DNA from: a virus
Length of the DNA stretch: 41,844 bases
Direction: 5' to 3' (one strand)
IMG/VR virus record: IMGVR_UViG_3300042876_000109
Span: 1 to 41,844 of that record
In this document: positions 22,947-30,679 of the stretch, in pieces
Layout of the letters: each line of letters starts with the position of its first letter
How positions within the stretch are numbered: the stretch's first letter is position 1
Notes under the pieces: model-generated
What the model saw: the letters and a program-made list of their open reading frames with translations, nothing else
Told to the model about the DNA's origin: nothing
Database searches by the model: none
Program-made: the position numbers and the translations under genes

Positions 22947-23188
22947 AGAGATGACATTAGTCTAACGATTCGTTTTACTTCTGTGAGTATTCTTGACTTA
23001 GCTAATTGAAGTTCTTCTTCAGTGTCTTCTGTCATCAATAACTTAAGTTCAACTTCTTCTTCGAGTCTATCGTCTAGAAGCATTTGCATCGTTGCCACTA
23101 AGTTGTCTGCTACTTTAAGGCATGCAACTTCTTGCTCTGGAGAGAGTACATGCTCTCTGTGAGGTATTAGGTATTTGATGTTTGTCAT
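22943..23188 (-). CDS. Small acidic helical protein, unknown function
   Basis: 81 residues from the ATG at 23186-23188 (MTNIKYLIPHREHV), which forms an ATGA overlap with the preceding gene; an upstream non-ATG start is unlikely. Mostly helical, rich in Glu and Leu. The stop TGA overlaps the next start. No family is recognised. Confidence 0.6.
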   Translation of the reverse strand: MTNIKYLIPHREHVLSPEQEVACLKVADNLVATMQMLLDDRLEEEVELKLLMTEDTEEELQLAKSRILTEVKRIVRLMSSL

Positions 23189-23307
23189 AAGAGTCGTTGA
23201 TGTTCTGCGAGGTAGAGTAAGAACTTCCAAGCTAGAATCGTTAAGATTAAAAGAAGAATGACTTCAATTGTGAAATGTTTAAATCTTTGTTTCATAATAG
23301 TTTTCAT
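23185..23307 (-). CDS. Small single-span membrane protein (40 aa)
   Basis: Starts at the ATG 23305-23307, or 12 bases later at 23293-23295. A basic N-terminus (MKTIMKQRFKHF) leads into a hydrophobic helix (IEVILLLILTILAWKFLLYL) and a short polar end. Positive-inside topology puts the N-terminus in the cytoplasm. It ends with an ATGA coupling to the next gene. Confidence 0.55.
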   Translation of the reverse strand: MKTIMKQRFKHFTIEVILLLILTILAWKFLLYLAEHQRLL

Positions 23308-23311
23308 TCTG

Positions 23312-23557
23312 CTATGCTTTAACTCCGTAAGAGGATTCGAAGTCTTCGAAACTGTCCCATAGATAATCACTATCGTGGTCAGTAACATTTAAGCAAGACG
23401 AATCGATCTCATATGCTTGCTTAGAGAGAATGTACTTCTCAACTCCTATTCCTAAGACTCTTCGATACTTACCACAATTGTTGCGATATGTTTCTCCTAC
23501 CTTGTACTTAGCAGTTGTCTGCTCTGCAAAAATCTTTGCAAAGAATTCTTTTATCAT
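23312..23557 (-). CDS. Small protein, unknown function
   Basis: 81 residues with a mixed composition: basic N-terminal half (KYKVGETYRNNCGKYRRVLGIG) and an acidic, aromatic C-terminal half (DHDSDYLWDSFEDFE). A compact beta-rich fold is possible. No family is recognised. Confidence 0.58.
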   Translation of the reverse strand: MIKEFFAKIFAEQTTAKYKVGETYRNNCGKYRRVLGIGVEKYILSKQAYEIDSSCLNVTDHDSDYLWDSFEDFESSYGVKA

Positions 23558-23568
23558 ACGATTGTTTC

Positions 23569-23829
23569 TTAGCCTTCTTCGTTACATTTGCAAATACCAT
23601 CTGTATCGATTGTACTCTTGCAAAGTAAACAAGAAGAATTAGTTAATAATAGGTTTGTAAATTCATCGATGTCCATTGCATCTGCAAAGTCATCTCCGTT
23701 ATGTAGACAGAGTAATGAACTCTCTGTCTTTAATGCTAATACGTTCATCTTAGTCTCATTACAACGTACTATCATCAATTCGTGCATTCTGTTCGATTCT
23801 ATGAATGCTCTAGCGATGTCATTGTGCAT
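23569..23829 (-). CDS. Small protein with C-terminal Cys cluster
   Basis: 86 residues from the ATG at 23827-23829, just after the upstream TAA. The C-terminus has CLLC and CKC (SSCLLCKSTIDTDGICKCNE), a probable zinc site. The rest is helical. The function is unknown. Confidence 0.58.
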   Translation of the reverse strand: MHNDIARAFIESNRMHELMIVRCNETKMNVLALKTESSLLCLHNGDDFADAMDIDEFTNLLLTNSSCLLCKSTIDTDGICKCNEEG

Positions 23830-23830
23830 A

Positions 23831-24313
23831 TTATTGTAACTGTGCTTGCAAATAATGTCTATATGCATTAACAGTTGATTTGATATTTGTAAAGTCTAAA
23901 TTCTTTGCTTTGCTCTTAGCATAGTTTGGGAATGGTGTTCGTTTACTAAATGGTATGCGTTCGTATATTTCAAATCTACAGTATAAGTTATTGTATGCAC
24001 TACCTTCAATCGGGAAGTGAGAGCGTGGGTATTGTAACCTCCAAGAGATGTTCTCGAGGAATATACAAAACCATTCGAGATTTGATGCAGATGTCAATAA
24101 CCATTCTTGAAATACCTTCGGGAAGTTACGTTGCATGTAGTATCTACCGTCTTTAGTCTTCGGACGTGGCTCTGTAAGTATCCCTAGACTGATACAGCAA
24201 TTGTTTAGTAACTGTATTCCTTCTAGCAATTGTTTCTGTGCTCTACGTTTGTCTAAATGACAGAGCATCTTAGCTGCATGCTCTGGATTGTTATGTAAAA
24301 AGAATATCTGCAT
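23831..24313 (-). CDS. Phage protein of the 'pyrimidine-dimer glycosylase-like' family
   Basis: 160 residues. The N-terminus MQIFFLHNNPEHAAKMLCHL followed by DKRRAQKQLLEGIQLLNN resembles a widespread phage family beginning M(N/Q)IFYLDxNPxxAAxxxCDKH and having a helix ending in AQLL, then a Lys/Pro-rich turn and a W-rich helix (here NLEWFCIFLENISW). Members are often labelled pyrimidine dimer DNA glycosylase, though no function is firmly shown for most. The family's usual CDKH is CHLDKR here. I place it by pattern memory only. Confidence 0.6.
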   Translation of the reverse strand: MQIFFLHNNPEHAAKMLCHLDKRRAQKQLLEGIQLLNNCCISLGILTEPRPKTKDGRYYMQRNFPKVFQEWLLTSASNLEWFCIFLENISWRLQYPRSHFPIEGSAYNNLYCRFEIYERIPFSKRTPFPNYAKSKAKNLDFTNIKSTVNAYRHYLQAQLQ

Positions 24314-24314
24314 A

Positions 24315-24539
24315 TTAGTTCAGAGATTTGACATACTTCTTTGCAATACGTCGTATCTTTGTTAGGAAGTCTAGTAGTTCTTCTTCACTCATAGACCAGT
24401 TAAGTACTAAGTCTGCTGCTATCTCGTAGACATCAATATCGTAGAGTTCTAGTACTATATCAGCTGGTAAGTTACTAGTTTCTGATATAATACGTTCTTG
24501 AAGTGCTACTATGTCTAGTTTTGTTTTCTTATTAGGCAT
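24315..24539 (-). CDS. Small acidic helical protein, unknown function
   Basis: 74 residues, helical, with an acidic centre (VLELYDIDVYEIAADLVL) and a Lys-rich end. Two bases separate it from the next gene's start. No family is recognised. Confidence 0.58.
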   Translation of the reverse strand: MPNKKTKLDIVALQERIISETSNLPADIVLELYDIDVYEIAADLVLNWSMSEEELLDFLTKIRRIAKKYVKSLN

Positions 24540-24546
24540 ATTATTA

Positions 24547-24903
24547 TCAATTACTAAATAGAGTTTCAGATACTGTACGTCCTGGTTTCTCTATTAGTTT
24601 CTTCTTATTCTTCTTACTAGTATTCTTGTTCTTACTAGTAGTCTTACTAGTACTAGTATTCTTTGCACTACTTGTTCTCTTACTAGTAGTATCCTTGGTC
24701 ATACTAGTAGGAGTACTAGTATTCTCTCTCTTCTTCTTATAAAGATTCGTAGCTTCTTTGTAGTCTTCTCCTTCTAGTATGATATAGCTCTTAGCTATCA
24801 TGTACTCTTCTCTATACTCTCTTCTAGCTCTTATACGTAGTCTTCTTCTATTCTCTTCTTCTACTATGCTCTTCATAGTACTCTTCTCTACTAAGTAGTT
24901 CAT
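24547..24903 (-). CDS. Basic Thr/Ser/Lys-rich protein encoded over an ACTAGT cluster
   Basis: 118 residues, the first or second gene of the early operon. Residues 1-58 are a charged helical region with an Arg-rich patch (RRRLRIRARREYREEY). Residues 60-102 are a low-complexity tail of repeated Thr-Ser plus Lys/Asn. Seven of its eight Thr-Ser pairs are written as ACT-AGT, giving a dense series of ACTAGT palindromes that continues into the repeats downstream of the 25064 gene. The end is VSETLFSN. The protein is likely DNA-binding. The fixed codon choice hints that the DNA sequence itself matters, or that the tail grew recently by repeat expansion. Confidence 0.6.
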   Translation of the reverse strand: MNYLVEKSTMKSIVEEENRRRLRIRARREYREEYMIAKSYIILEGEDYKEATNLYKKKRENTSTPTSMTKDTTSKRTSSAKNTSTSKTTSKNKNTSKKNKKKLIEKPGRTVSETLFSN

Positions 24904-25052
24904 ATACTTGTATGCTAGTAGTAGATAGCTTAGATACTATACTGTACTACTATGCATCTTAAAGTTCGTATCTATACTAGTACTAGTACTAGCTAGTATA
25001 GATACGTATCCTAAGCTTCTTAAAGTTCGTATCTATACGTATCTATACTAGT
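24616..25052. repeat. Cluster of ten ACTAGT palindromes
   Basis: ACTAGT occurs seven times within 24616-24720, inside the 3' half of the 24547 gene, and three more times at 24977-25052 in the adjacent non-coding repeats. CTAGTA steps fill several of the gaps. A 6-base palindrome at this density in 437 bp is far above what neighbouring DNA shows. Confidence 0.85.
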
Positions 25053-25065
25053 AGTATCCTAAGCT
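24957..25065. repeat. Tandem module with 38-bp palindrome (candidate origin / operator array)
   Basis: Two adjacent copies of one module: TCTTAAAGTTCGTATCTATA at 24957-24976 and 25018-25037, each followed by CTAGTA-type sequence and closed by GTATCCTAAGCT at 25006-25017 and 25054-25065. Copy one holds a perfect inverted repeat, GTATCTATACTAG (24968-24980) with CTAGTATAGATAC (24993-25005). GTATCTATAC occurs at 24968, 25029 and 25039 and reversed at 24996. The array lies at the head of the early operon beside the divergent control region, the usual place for an origin, partition site or operator cluster. Confidence 0.8.
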
Positions 25066-25240
25066 AGTCTGGTTGCACTTCTCTGAACTCTATACCGAAT
25101 GCTTCCTTCATAGTGAACATCTCTCTAGCAGAGACTGTCTTCTTGTTCGTTAGAGATTCGATGAGTAATGCAATCTTATCATCTTTGATGAACATATACG
25201 TAGTACCGTAAACGTTCTTTCTGTAATACTCGATAATCAT
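25064..25240 (-). CDS. Small protein, unknown function; first gene of the early operon
   Basis: 58 residues from the ATG at 25238-25240 (MIIEYYRKNVYGTTYMFI); the frame opens further upstream only with a TTG. Mixed beta/alpha, polar. It is the gene nearest the divergent control region, so it is probably transcribed first. Its stop codon overlaps the end of the tandem repeat. No family is recognised. Confidence 0.55.
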   Translation of the reverse strand: MIIEYYRKNVYGTTYMFIKDDKIALLIESLTNKKTVSAREMFTMKEAFGIEFREVQPD

Positions 25241-25873
25241 ATTGTTAATGTTAAAGCTCAATCATATTCGTACAGTGTAATATGCTGTAATGTTAAACCA
25301 TTTCTAATCTAATTCGTATCTTATTGATGAGTTGTAGCATCTTGATACGTTATAGAAGAGTAAGAGTTTATGTGTACATATTGTTATGTACGAATATGAT
25401 GTGAGTTGTTAATGAATGTTTGTAAGTATGCTTTCACTATATCACGAAACTATTTATTTGTAAATGAAGCAAGTAAACATTGCTCGAAACAGAGTTATTA
25501 ACAGGTACGTAAAAAGAATAGGTATCGAAATGTGCAAAGTTATTAACAGGTATGTAACACGATACGTCTCGTAGAAATGTAATGCACGTGTACGTGTATG
25601 TATGCGCACGTTGTAGTATGGAAGGTAATGTTTTGCTACGTTATATTTATTCTGTGCTGTGTTGGAGAACGAATACATACCCTCACTTCGAGGAGGACAC
25701 AACTATTAAAACCTTCATAGTAAATCTATAGAAAATATACAAACTATCGACTCATCCTCAATCCCCAACCCAAGTGTAATCCTGCAAAACATATATTTTT
25801 CCTGCAGTAAACTATCGATCATTTACAGAAAGACCTAAAAGTATTATAATTCAAATTGATAAAACATAAGCAT
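25241..25873. promoter_or_regulatory. Divergent control region between early and late operons
   Basis: About 630 bases with no convincing gene; an 82-codon minus-strand frame here begins only at TTG and looks non-coding. It must hold promoters for both arms. Visible structure: a perfect 14-bp inverted repeat ATCATATTCGTACA (25261-25274 and 25387-25400), a GTACAT-N6-ATGTAC palindrome (25374-25391), a direct repeat AGTTATTAACAGGTA-YGTAA (25493-25512 and 25538-25557, 19/20 identical), an ACGTG-rich stretch near 25580-25612, and AAACTATCGA twice (25741 and 25809 regions). No sigma-factor element could be assigned with confidence. Confidence 0.6.
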
Positions 25874-26344
25874 ATGCCTGGATCTCCAACGATCTTCAAT
25901 ACTGGAAAGAGAGAAGTAGTAGCAAAGAGACTTGATAAATACTTTGAACTCTGTAAGAAAGCAAAGAAAGTTCCATCACTAACTGGTCTTGCTCTCTATC
26001 TCGGTACTACTAGAATGGCTTTAACAGAATACAGTAAGACAGATGAATACGGAGATCTAGTGATACAAGCTAAGTTACGATGTGAGAATGTACTAGAAGA
26101 ACGAATGATCAATGGCACTCCACCTACCGGAATCATATTTATCCTAAAGAATAATTACGGCTGGAAAGATAAAGTTGAAGTTGATCAGACTATCAACGGT
26201 ACTATCTCTCTGGCTTCTTTATTTGATCAAGCATCTAAAGTACGTCAATTACAAAACACAAGTAACGTTATTGATGCAGAAGTAGTAGAGCAACCTGCAT
26301 TGATAGATGAACATACTGGTTCATTACCAGAAGAACTATTTTAA
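25874..26344 (+). CDS. Terminase small subunit (P22 gp3-like)
   Basis: 156 residues from the ATG at 25874 (MPGSPTIFNTGKREV). The body matches the DNA-packaging protein gp3 family: PSLTGLALYLGTTRMALTEYSKTDEYGDL is a region of residues 35-64 with the HTH-like part, followed by VLEERMINGTPPTGIIFILKNNYGWKDK in residues 77-104. It binds the packaging start site and delivers DNA to the large subunit. The C-terminal tail is acidic and ends in PEELF. It is the first gene of the late operon. The gene order resembles P22 and fits headful packaging. Confidence 0.87.
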   Translation: MPGSPTIFNTGKREVVAKRLDKYFELCKKAKKVPSLTGLALYLGTTRMALTEYSKTDEYGDLVIQAKLRCENVLEERMINGTPPTGIIFILKNNYGWKDKVEVDQTINGTISLASLFDQASKVRQLQNTSNVIDAEVVEQPALIDEHTGSLPEELF

Positions 26345-26363
26345 TACACATAATCAATTCTCT

Positions 26364-26999
26364 ATGCCTTACGCAAATGCAAACAGCGAGATGTTAACCT
26401 ACGAGAAGGATACATCTGGCTTAATCAAAGCTGCTACCATTCCCAATGGTACTCCAGTTACAACTGCATCGATGTTCGCACCTGGTGCATTAGTCACTTC
26501 TCTCGAAGATTCTAAGATCTATCGTAACAGTGGTACTACTGCTGTTCCAGTCTGGGATTCAATCTCTGCAATCACTTCAGACGAGATCGACACTGGATTG
26601 ATCAGAGTCTTACAAGTTTCATTAACAGCTGCTCAGATCAACGGGATGGCAGCTGCTCCTGTTGAAATCATTCCTGCTGTTGCTGGTAAAGCAATCATCT
26701 TAGACGATGTTGTTTTAGATCTCACTGGTACAGCTACTCAATTCGCTAACGGTGGTGTCGTTAATCTCCAATACAAAAACACAGCTACAGGTGCTGGTAC
26801 AACATTGCATGCAGATATTGCTGCTTCTGTCGTTACCGGTGCTACAGCTAGAGTTCTAACAAAACGAATTGCTAAAGATCTTTCAGCGATAGCTACTGCT
26901 GACATCACAGGAGTCGGTGTCTTCATCTCGAATAAGACAGCAGCATTTGATACAGGTACAGGTACAGCAGTCGTTACAGTTCGATATCACTTAGTGTAA
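26364..26999 (+). CDS. Capsid decoration / head-fibre-like protein
   Basis: 211 residues from the ATG at 26364 (MPYANANSEMLTYEKD). An extended Ala/Gly/Thr-rich N-terminal half leads to a beta-rich C-terminal domain starting VSLTAAQINGMAAAPVEIIPA, a pattern found in phage head-decoration and fibre domains (LTAAQI...IPAVAGKAI). Composition (Ala, Gly, Thr, Val; no Cys) and late-operon place suggest a virion surface protein. It is unusual for such a gene to lie between the two terminase genes. Assignment is by pattern only. Confidence 0.55.
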   Translation: MPYANANSEMLTYEKDTSGLIKAATIPNGTPVTTASMFAPGALVTSLEDSKIYRNSGTTAVPVWDSISAITSDEIDTGLIRVLQVSLTAAQINGMAAAPVEIIPAVAGKAIILDDVVLDLTGTATQFANGGVVNLQYKNTATGAGTTLHADIAASVVTGATARVLTKRIAKDLSAIATADITGVGVFISNKTAAFDTGTGTAVVTVRYHLV

Positions 27000-27020
27000 T
27001 TTTAATTAATTTTCAGTGAA

Positions 27021-27092
27021 GGGAGACTCTTCCCAATACATTCTGACTTTATGAATGATATAGATTTATTTCTCAAGTGGCAAGAGTCTCCC
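27021..27092 (+). promoter_or_regulatory. 11-bp inverted repeat enclosing the large terminase start codon
   Basis: GGGAGACTCTT at 27021-27031 is the exact reverse complement of AAGAGTCTCCC at 27082-27092, with the ATG of the large terminase (27051) in the 50-base loop. In mRNA this stem could limit initiation; in DNA it could be part of a packaging site. It is a candidate only. Confidence 0.4.
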
Positions 27093-28598
27093 CTAAAATG
27101 GGTTTGTGATATCTTCAAGTTACGACCTCAAGGTGTCAAACCCGAATATCAATTACAATATGATCAAGCAATTAAAGACTGTCGTTTCCAAGATTTTAAG
27201 AAAGGTTGGTTCTTACCGTTCACGAAAGGCGAAGAAGTAACATGGCAACAGCTGGCTATACTTCTTTCTGTAGAAGCTGCTATTACAAAGAGATCTCAAA
27301 ATAGAATATCGATTAGATCTGGTCACGGTATAGGTAAGTCAACGACTCTGTCCTGGTTATTACTCTGGTTCTTGTTCTGCTTCAAAGACGCCCAGATACC
27401 ATGCACAGCTCCTACCTCTGACCAGATCCACGATATTCTTTGGAAGGAAGTTCAGATCTGGTTGAATAAGATGCCAAAGGAGATCAAGCAACTTTACGAC
27501 TGGTCATCTGATTACATCAGAATGATCGAATCACCTCAGACTTGGTTTGCTCGAGCACGTACTGCTAGGAAAGAATCACCAGAGGCTCTTGCAGGTATCC
27601 ACGCTGATCACGTTCTTTACTTAGTCGACGAAGGTTCTGGTGTACCAGATGAGATCTACAATACAGGAGAAGGTGCTCTTACTGGAGGCTTCTTCTTATT
27701 CGTTATGATTTCTAACCCGACTAGGTTACTAGGTTACTTTCACGATTCACATACAAAAGACAAAGACAATTGGCAATGCTTAGCTTTCAACTCAGAAGAG
27801 AGTCCAATAGTCAACGAGAAATACGTACAACGCATTATTGATAAACATGGCATGAACTCGGACGAATATCTCGTTCGTGTCAAGGGAGAATTTCCAAGAG
27901 AAGATTCAATGGATGATGGAGGTTACTTACCACTTCTACTCGAACAAGACTTGCGAATTATTATCGACGGAGAATTCGTTGGTAGAAAAAGATTAGGAGT
28001 TGATCCAGCAGGAGAAGGTTCAGATACAACATCTTGGGTAGTTCGAGATAACTATAAAGCTAAGATCGTTGCTAGAGAAAAGATTTCGAATTCAAAGTCT
28101 ATAGCACAGAAGACAAGAACATTGATGGAACACTACGGAGTTGAACAGGAAGATGTTACAGTCGATAACTTTGGAGAAGGAGCTAACGTTGCTCAAGAGT
28201 TAGCTTTAGTTGGTGTCAAAGTAAATGCTTTAAACGTTGGAGAGAGAATCAACAAAGAAGAAGAAGAAGCAGCTAAGACATCTGGAGATAAATTATTTTT
28301 AAATAAAAGAGCAGCATCGTACTGGTCACTGAGAAGATGGTTACGTTCAGGTGGTGAACTAGTACAGAATACTGCTTGGAAGGACGAAGCTTTAAATATC
28401 AAATACAGAACAGAAGTAAGTGGAAGAATTAAGATCATGAGTAAAAGAGACATGAAGAAACAAGGTATCAAGTCTCCTAACAATCTTGATGCTCTTATGC
28501 TTACATTCGTCGATGGAGAATATATCGATGACATTGCATATAACAATGAAGACGAAGATGAAGAATACGAACCGATGTATCCTTCTGTAAATATATAA
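27051..28598 (+). CDS. Terminase large subunit
   Basis: 515 residues. ATPase: Walker A SGHGIGKST (90-98), Walker B VLYLVDEG (188-195, catalytic Glu194) and coupling segment MISNPTR (219-225). Nuclease of RNase H fold: GVDPAGEGSD (Asp318), VDNFGEGANV (Asp372) and SPNNLDALM (Asp480). All key residues are present. The enzyme pumps DNA into the procapsid and cuts it. The C-terminal tail is acidic. The upstream small subunit and downstream portal are separate genes in the usual order. Confidence 0.97.
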   Translation: MNDIDLFLKWQESPLKWVCDIFKLRPQGVKPEYQLQYDQAIKDCRFQDFKKGWFLPFTKGEEVTWQQLAILLSVEAAITKRSQNRISIRSGHGIGKSTTLSWLLLWFLFCFKDAQIPCTAPTSDQIHDILWKEVQIWLNKMPKEIKQLYDWSSDYIRMIESPQTWFARARTARKESPEALAGIHADHVLYLVDEGSGVPDEIYNTGEGALTGGFFLFVMISNPTRLLGYFHDSHTKDKDNWQCLAFNSEESPIVNEKYVQRIIDKHGMNSDEYLVRVKGEFPREDSMDDGGYLPLLLEQDLRIIIDGEFVGRKRLGVDPAGEGSDTTSWVVRDNYKAKIVAREKISNSKSIAQKTRTLMEHYGVEQEDVTVDNFGEGANVAQELALVGVKVNALNVGERINKEEEEAAKTSGDKLFLNKRAASYWSLRRWLRSGGELVQNTAWKDEALNIKYRTEVSGRIKIMSKRDMKKQGIKSPNNLDALMLTFVDGEYIDDIAYNNEDEDEEYEPMYPSVNI

Positions 28599-28600
28599 CT

Positions 28601-30679
28601 ATGAAGAAAAATAAACAACAACTAGAAGAAGATCTCTTTGACGACACAGAAACTGTAGACGAAGAAGAAGCATCAGACACTTCAAAGTTGTTTCTTGGTT
28701 TGACAGATGAAGAGATTCTATCAAGAATCGAAATAGAATATACAAACGCATACGAATTTCGTAAACCACAAATCGTTGAATGGCATGAGAACGAGAATCT
28801 TCTTTATGGTAAGAAACCTAAGACACTCAGTAAGAGATCGAACATCATGGTTCAATTGATGGCAGGATTCGAAGATACTTTACTGTCGAAGATTAAACAA
28901 CCGATCTACGTTGTCTATACTCCAACAGAAAATGCTGATGTTATTCGAGCACGTAAGGTTACAAATGCTTGGCAACTAGAGAGTTCAGTCTCTCACGAAG
29001 ACTGGGAATACAAAGATCTATTGGTTAAGAAATTAGCTATGATCTCTGGAAGAGGTATTCTAAAGGTTTATGCTTCTTACCCATACTCACACAGATTAGA
29101 TCCTATCGATCATTATGATTTCCTAATCGATCCGATGGCTAATGGAATGAGTATCGAATCTGCTAGATACTTAGGACAAGATAACATTATCAAATCTAAG
29201 TACGATCTAGAAGAAGGAAGTTACGACCAAGAGAAAGTTAAGGAGTTAATCAATTCATACGCAGAGAACAATACAGAGAAGCCAGATAATATCGATCAAC
29301 AGAAATCTAACAGGTTCGCTGTTGTAGGTTTAAACTACTCTGACTTCTTTCAAGCTGGAGATTCATCTTACAAGTTACTTGAATGGTATACTACAATTAA
29401 AGGTGCACGATGCGTATTCTTACTCGATAGATCTAAAAAGATTATCGTTAAGAAAAATAAACTGGAAGAGATTACAGGAGAACTAGAAAGAGAAGGTAAA
29501 CCATTCTGGCCTTACGAATCTTGGGCATACTATCCTGACTTGTTTAACTTCTGGAGCCCAGCTCCGATGTCACGAGTCAGAGAGTTATTCATTCTAAGAA
29601 ATATTTCTCTGAATGAGATGTTCGATAACAATGAAGCAAAGAACAGACCGATGAGAGCATACGACCCGAAGGTCTATACGAATCCTGCTTTGTTATCTTT
29701 CCAAGCAGACAGATTAATCCCTGTTGCTTCTGGAAGAGAACCAGAACGAGCATTATACACTCTACCTGTTAATGATATTATTGAACCACAACAGTTCCAG
29801 AAGATTCTAGAAGATCTCACTGGAAAGATTACAGGTGTTACAGCATCAGGTGCTGGTCTATCAGATACAGAAAAAGTTGGTATCTACTACGGTGACCAAC
29901 AAGAGGTTGAGAAGAGAATGACTCTCTTCGAGATTTCTTATAACAGATGCCATTTAAAACTTGGACAGAAATATCTTATCTATCTTTCGGAGAGACTTGA
30001 TGAAAAGAGTTCGATAAAGATACTCGGAGAAGATGGTGCAGAATACGAAGATCTAACACAAGACGATCTAGCTGAATTCGATATCACTCTTACTGGTGGT
30101 CTATCTCAAGCTACTAACGATGCTTTAGAAAAGAAACAGAAGAATGAATTCCTAACAGCACAACTTCAGAATCCTGTCTTCAATAAGAAATTCCAATTAG
30201 AACTTGGTATGGCATTAAATGGTTTCAGTCAAGATGATATCAAACGAGCATTGAGTCCAATTGATGTTGACGAGAAACAATCGATTAGAGCTTCTCAAGA
30301 CATACAAAAGATTCTTCAAGATATTAAGTTCAGACCGTTCCTTAAAGCTGAAGTTACTTACATGCAGAAGATCTTCGATTATGTATACGAGACTGAGTTA
30401 CCAAAAGAACAAGAAGATAAGATTCTTGCTTACCTACAGATCGTTCAACCAATCGTTCTAAAGAACATGATCAACAAGGCAAGATCTGCGATGGCTCTTA
30501 AAGGTATGCTTAAAGTACCAGAAGAATTTGCAAATGATCAAGCACAGGTACCAACAGCAGGAACAGAACCATCACCAGAGAACCCAAATAATCCATTATT
30601 AAATTCTCAGCAAGGACTCGATCAACAGAGAGTTCAAGAGATTCCAGCTGAGTCACAAGCATCATATGAGAGGAGCTAA
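28601..30679 (+). CDS. Portal protein (P22-like)
   Basis: 692 residues, the size of large P22-type portals. It starts two bases after the terminase stop. The core has AYEFRKPQIVEWHENENLLYG, written here as residues 46-66, a clip/wing region with DHYDFLIDPMANGMSIESA, and an amphipathic C-terminal region after residue 560, ending in a Pro/Gln/Ser-rich tail. The N-terminus is acidic with EEDLFDD. Portals form the dodecameric DNA channel and docking site for terminase and tail. Placement after the large terminase and before scaffold and coat supports the call. Confidence 0.9.
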   Translation: MKKNKQQLEEDLFDDTETVDEEEASDTSKLFLGLTDEEILSRIEIEYTNAYEFRKPQIVEWHENENLLYGKKPKTLSKRSNIMVQLMAGFEDTLLSKIKQPIYVVYTPTENADVIRARKVTNAWQLESSVSHEDWEYKDLLVKKLAMISGRGILKVYASYPYSHRLDPIDHYDFLIDPMANGMSIESARYLGQDNIIKSKYDLEEGSYDQEKVKELINSYAENNTEKPDNIDQQKSNRFAVVGLNYSDFFQAGDSSYKLLEWYTTIKGARCVFLLDRSKKIIVKKNKLEEITGELEREGKPFWPYESWAYYPDLFNFWSPAPMSRVRELFILRNISLNEMFDNNEAKNRPMRAYDPKVYTNPALLSFQADRLIPVASGREPERALYTLPVNDIIEPQQFQKILEDLTGKITGVTASGAGLSDTEKVGIYYGDQQEVEKRMTLFEISYNRCHLKLGQKYLIYLSERLDEKSSIKILGEDGAEYEDLTQDDLAEFDITLTGGLSQATNDALEKKQKNEFLTAQLQNPVFNKKFQLELGMALNGFSQDDIKRALSPIDVDEKQSIRASQDIQKILQDIKFRPFLKAEVTYMQKIFDYVYETELPKEQEDKILAYLQIVQPIVLKNMINKARSAMALKGMLKVPEEFANDQAQVPTAGTEPSPENPNNPLLNSQQGLDQQRVQEIPAESQASYERS

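Noticed and set aside
5319-23188. Genome-wide reassignment of TGA to an amino acid
   Set aside because: All large genes are intact under the standard code, all visible Trp codons in them are TGG, and TGA ends several genes in ATGA overlaps.
24957-25065. CRISPR array
   Set aside because: Only two module copies, adjacent and without unique spacers, and no cas genes; the structure fits an iteron or operator array.
25454-25702. 82-codon minus-strand frame in the control region
   Set aside because: It opens with TTG, lies over the direct repeats, has odd composition and breaks the operon spacing, so it is probably not a gene.
26307-26363. Earlier start for the decoration-like gene
   Set aside because: The earlier ATG lies inside the small terminase gene; the ATG at 26364 gives the common MP start and normal spacing.
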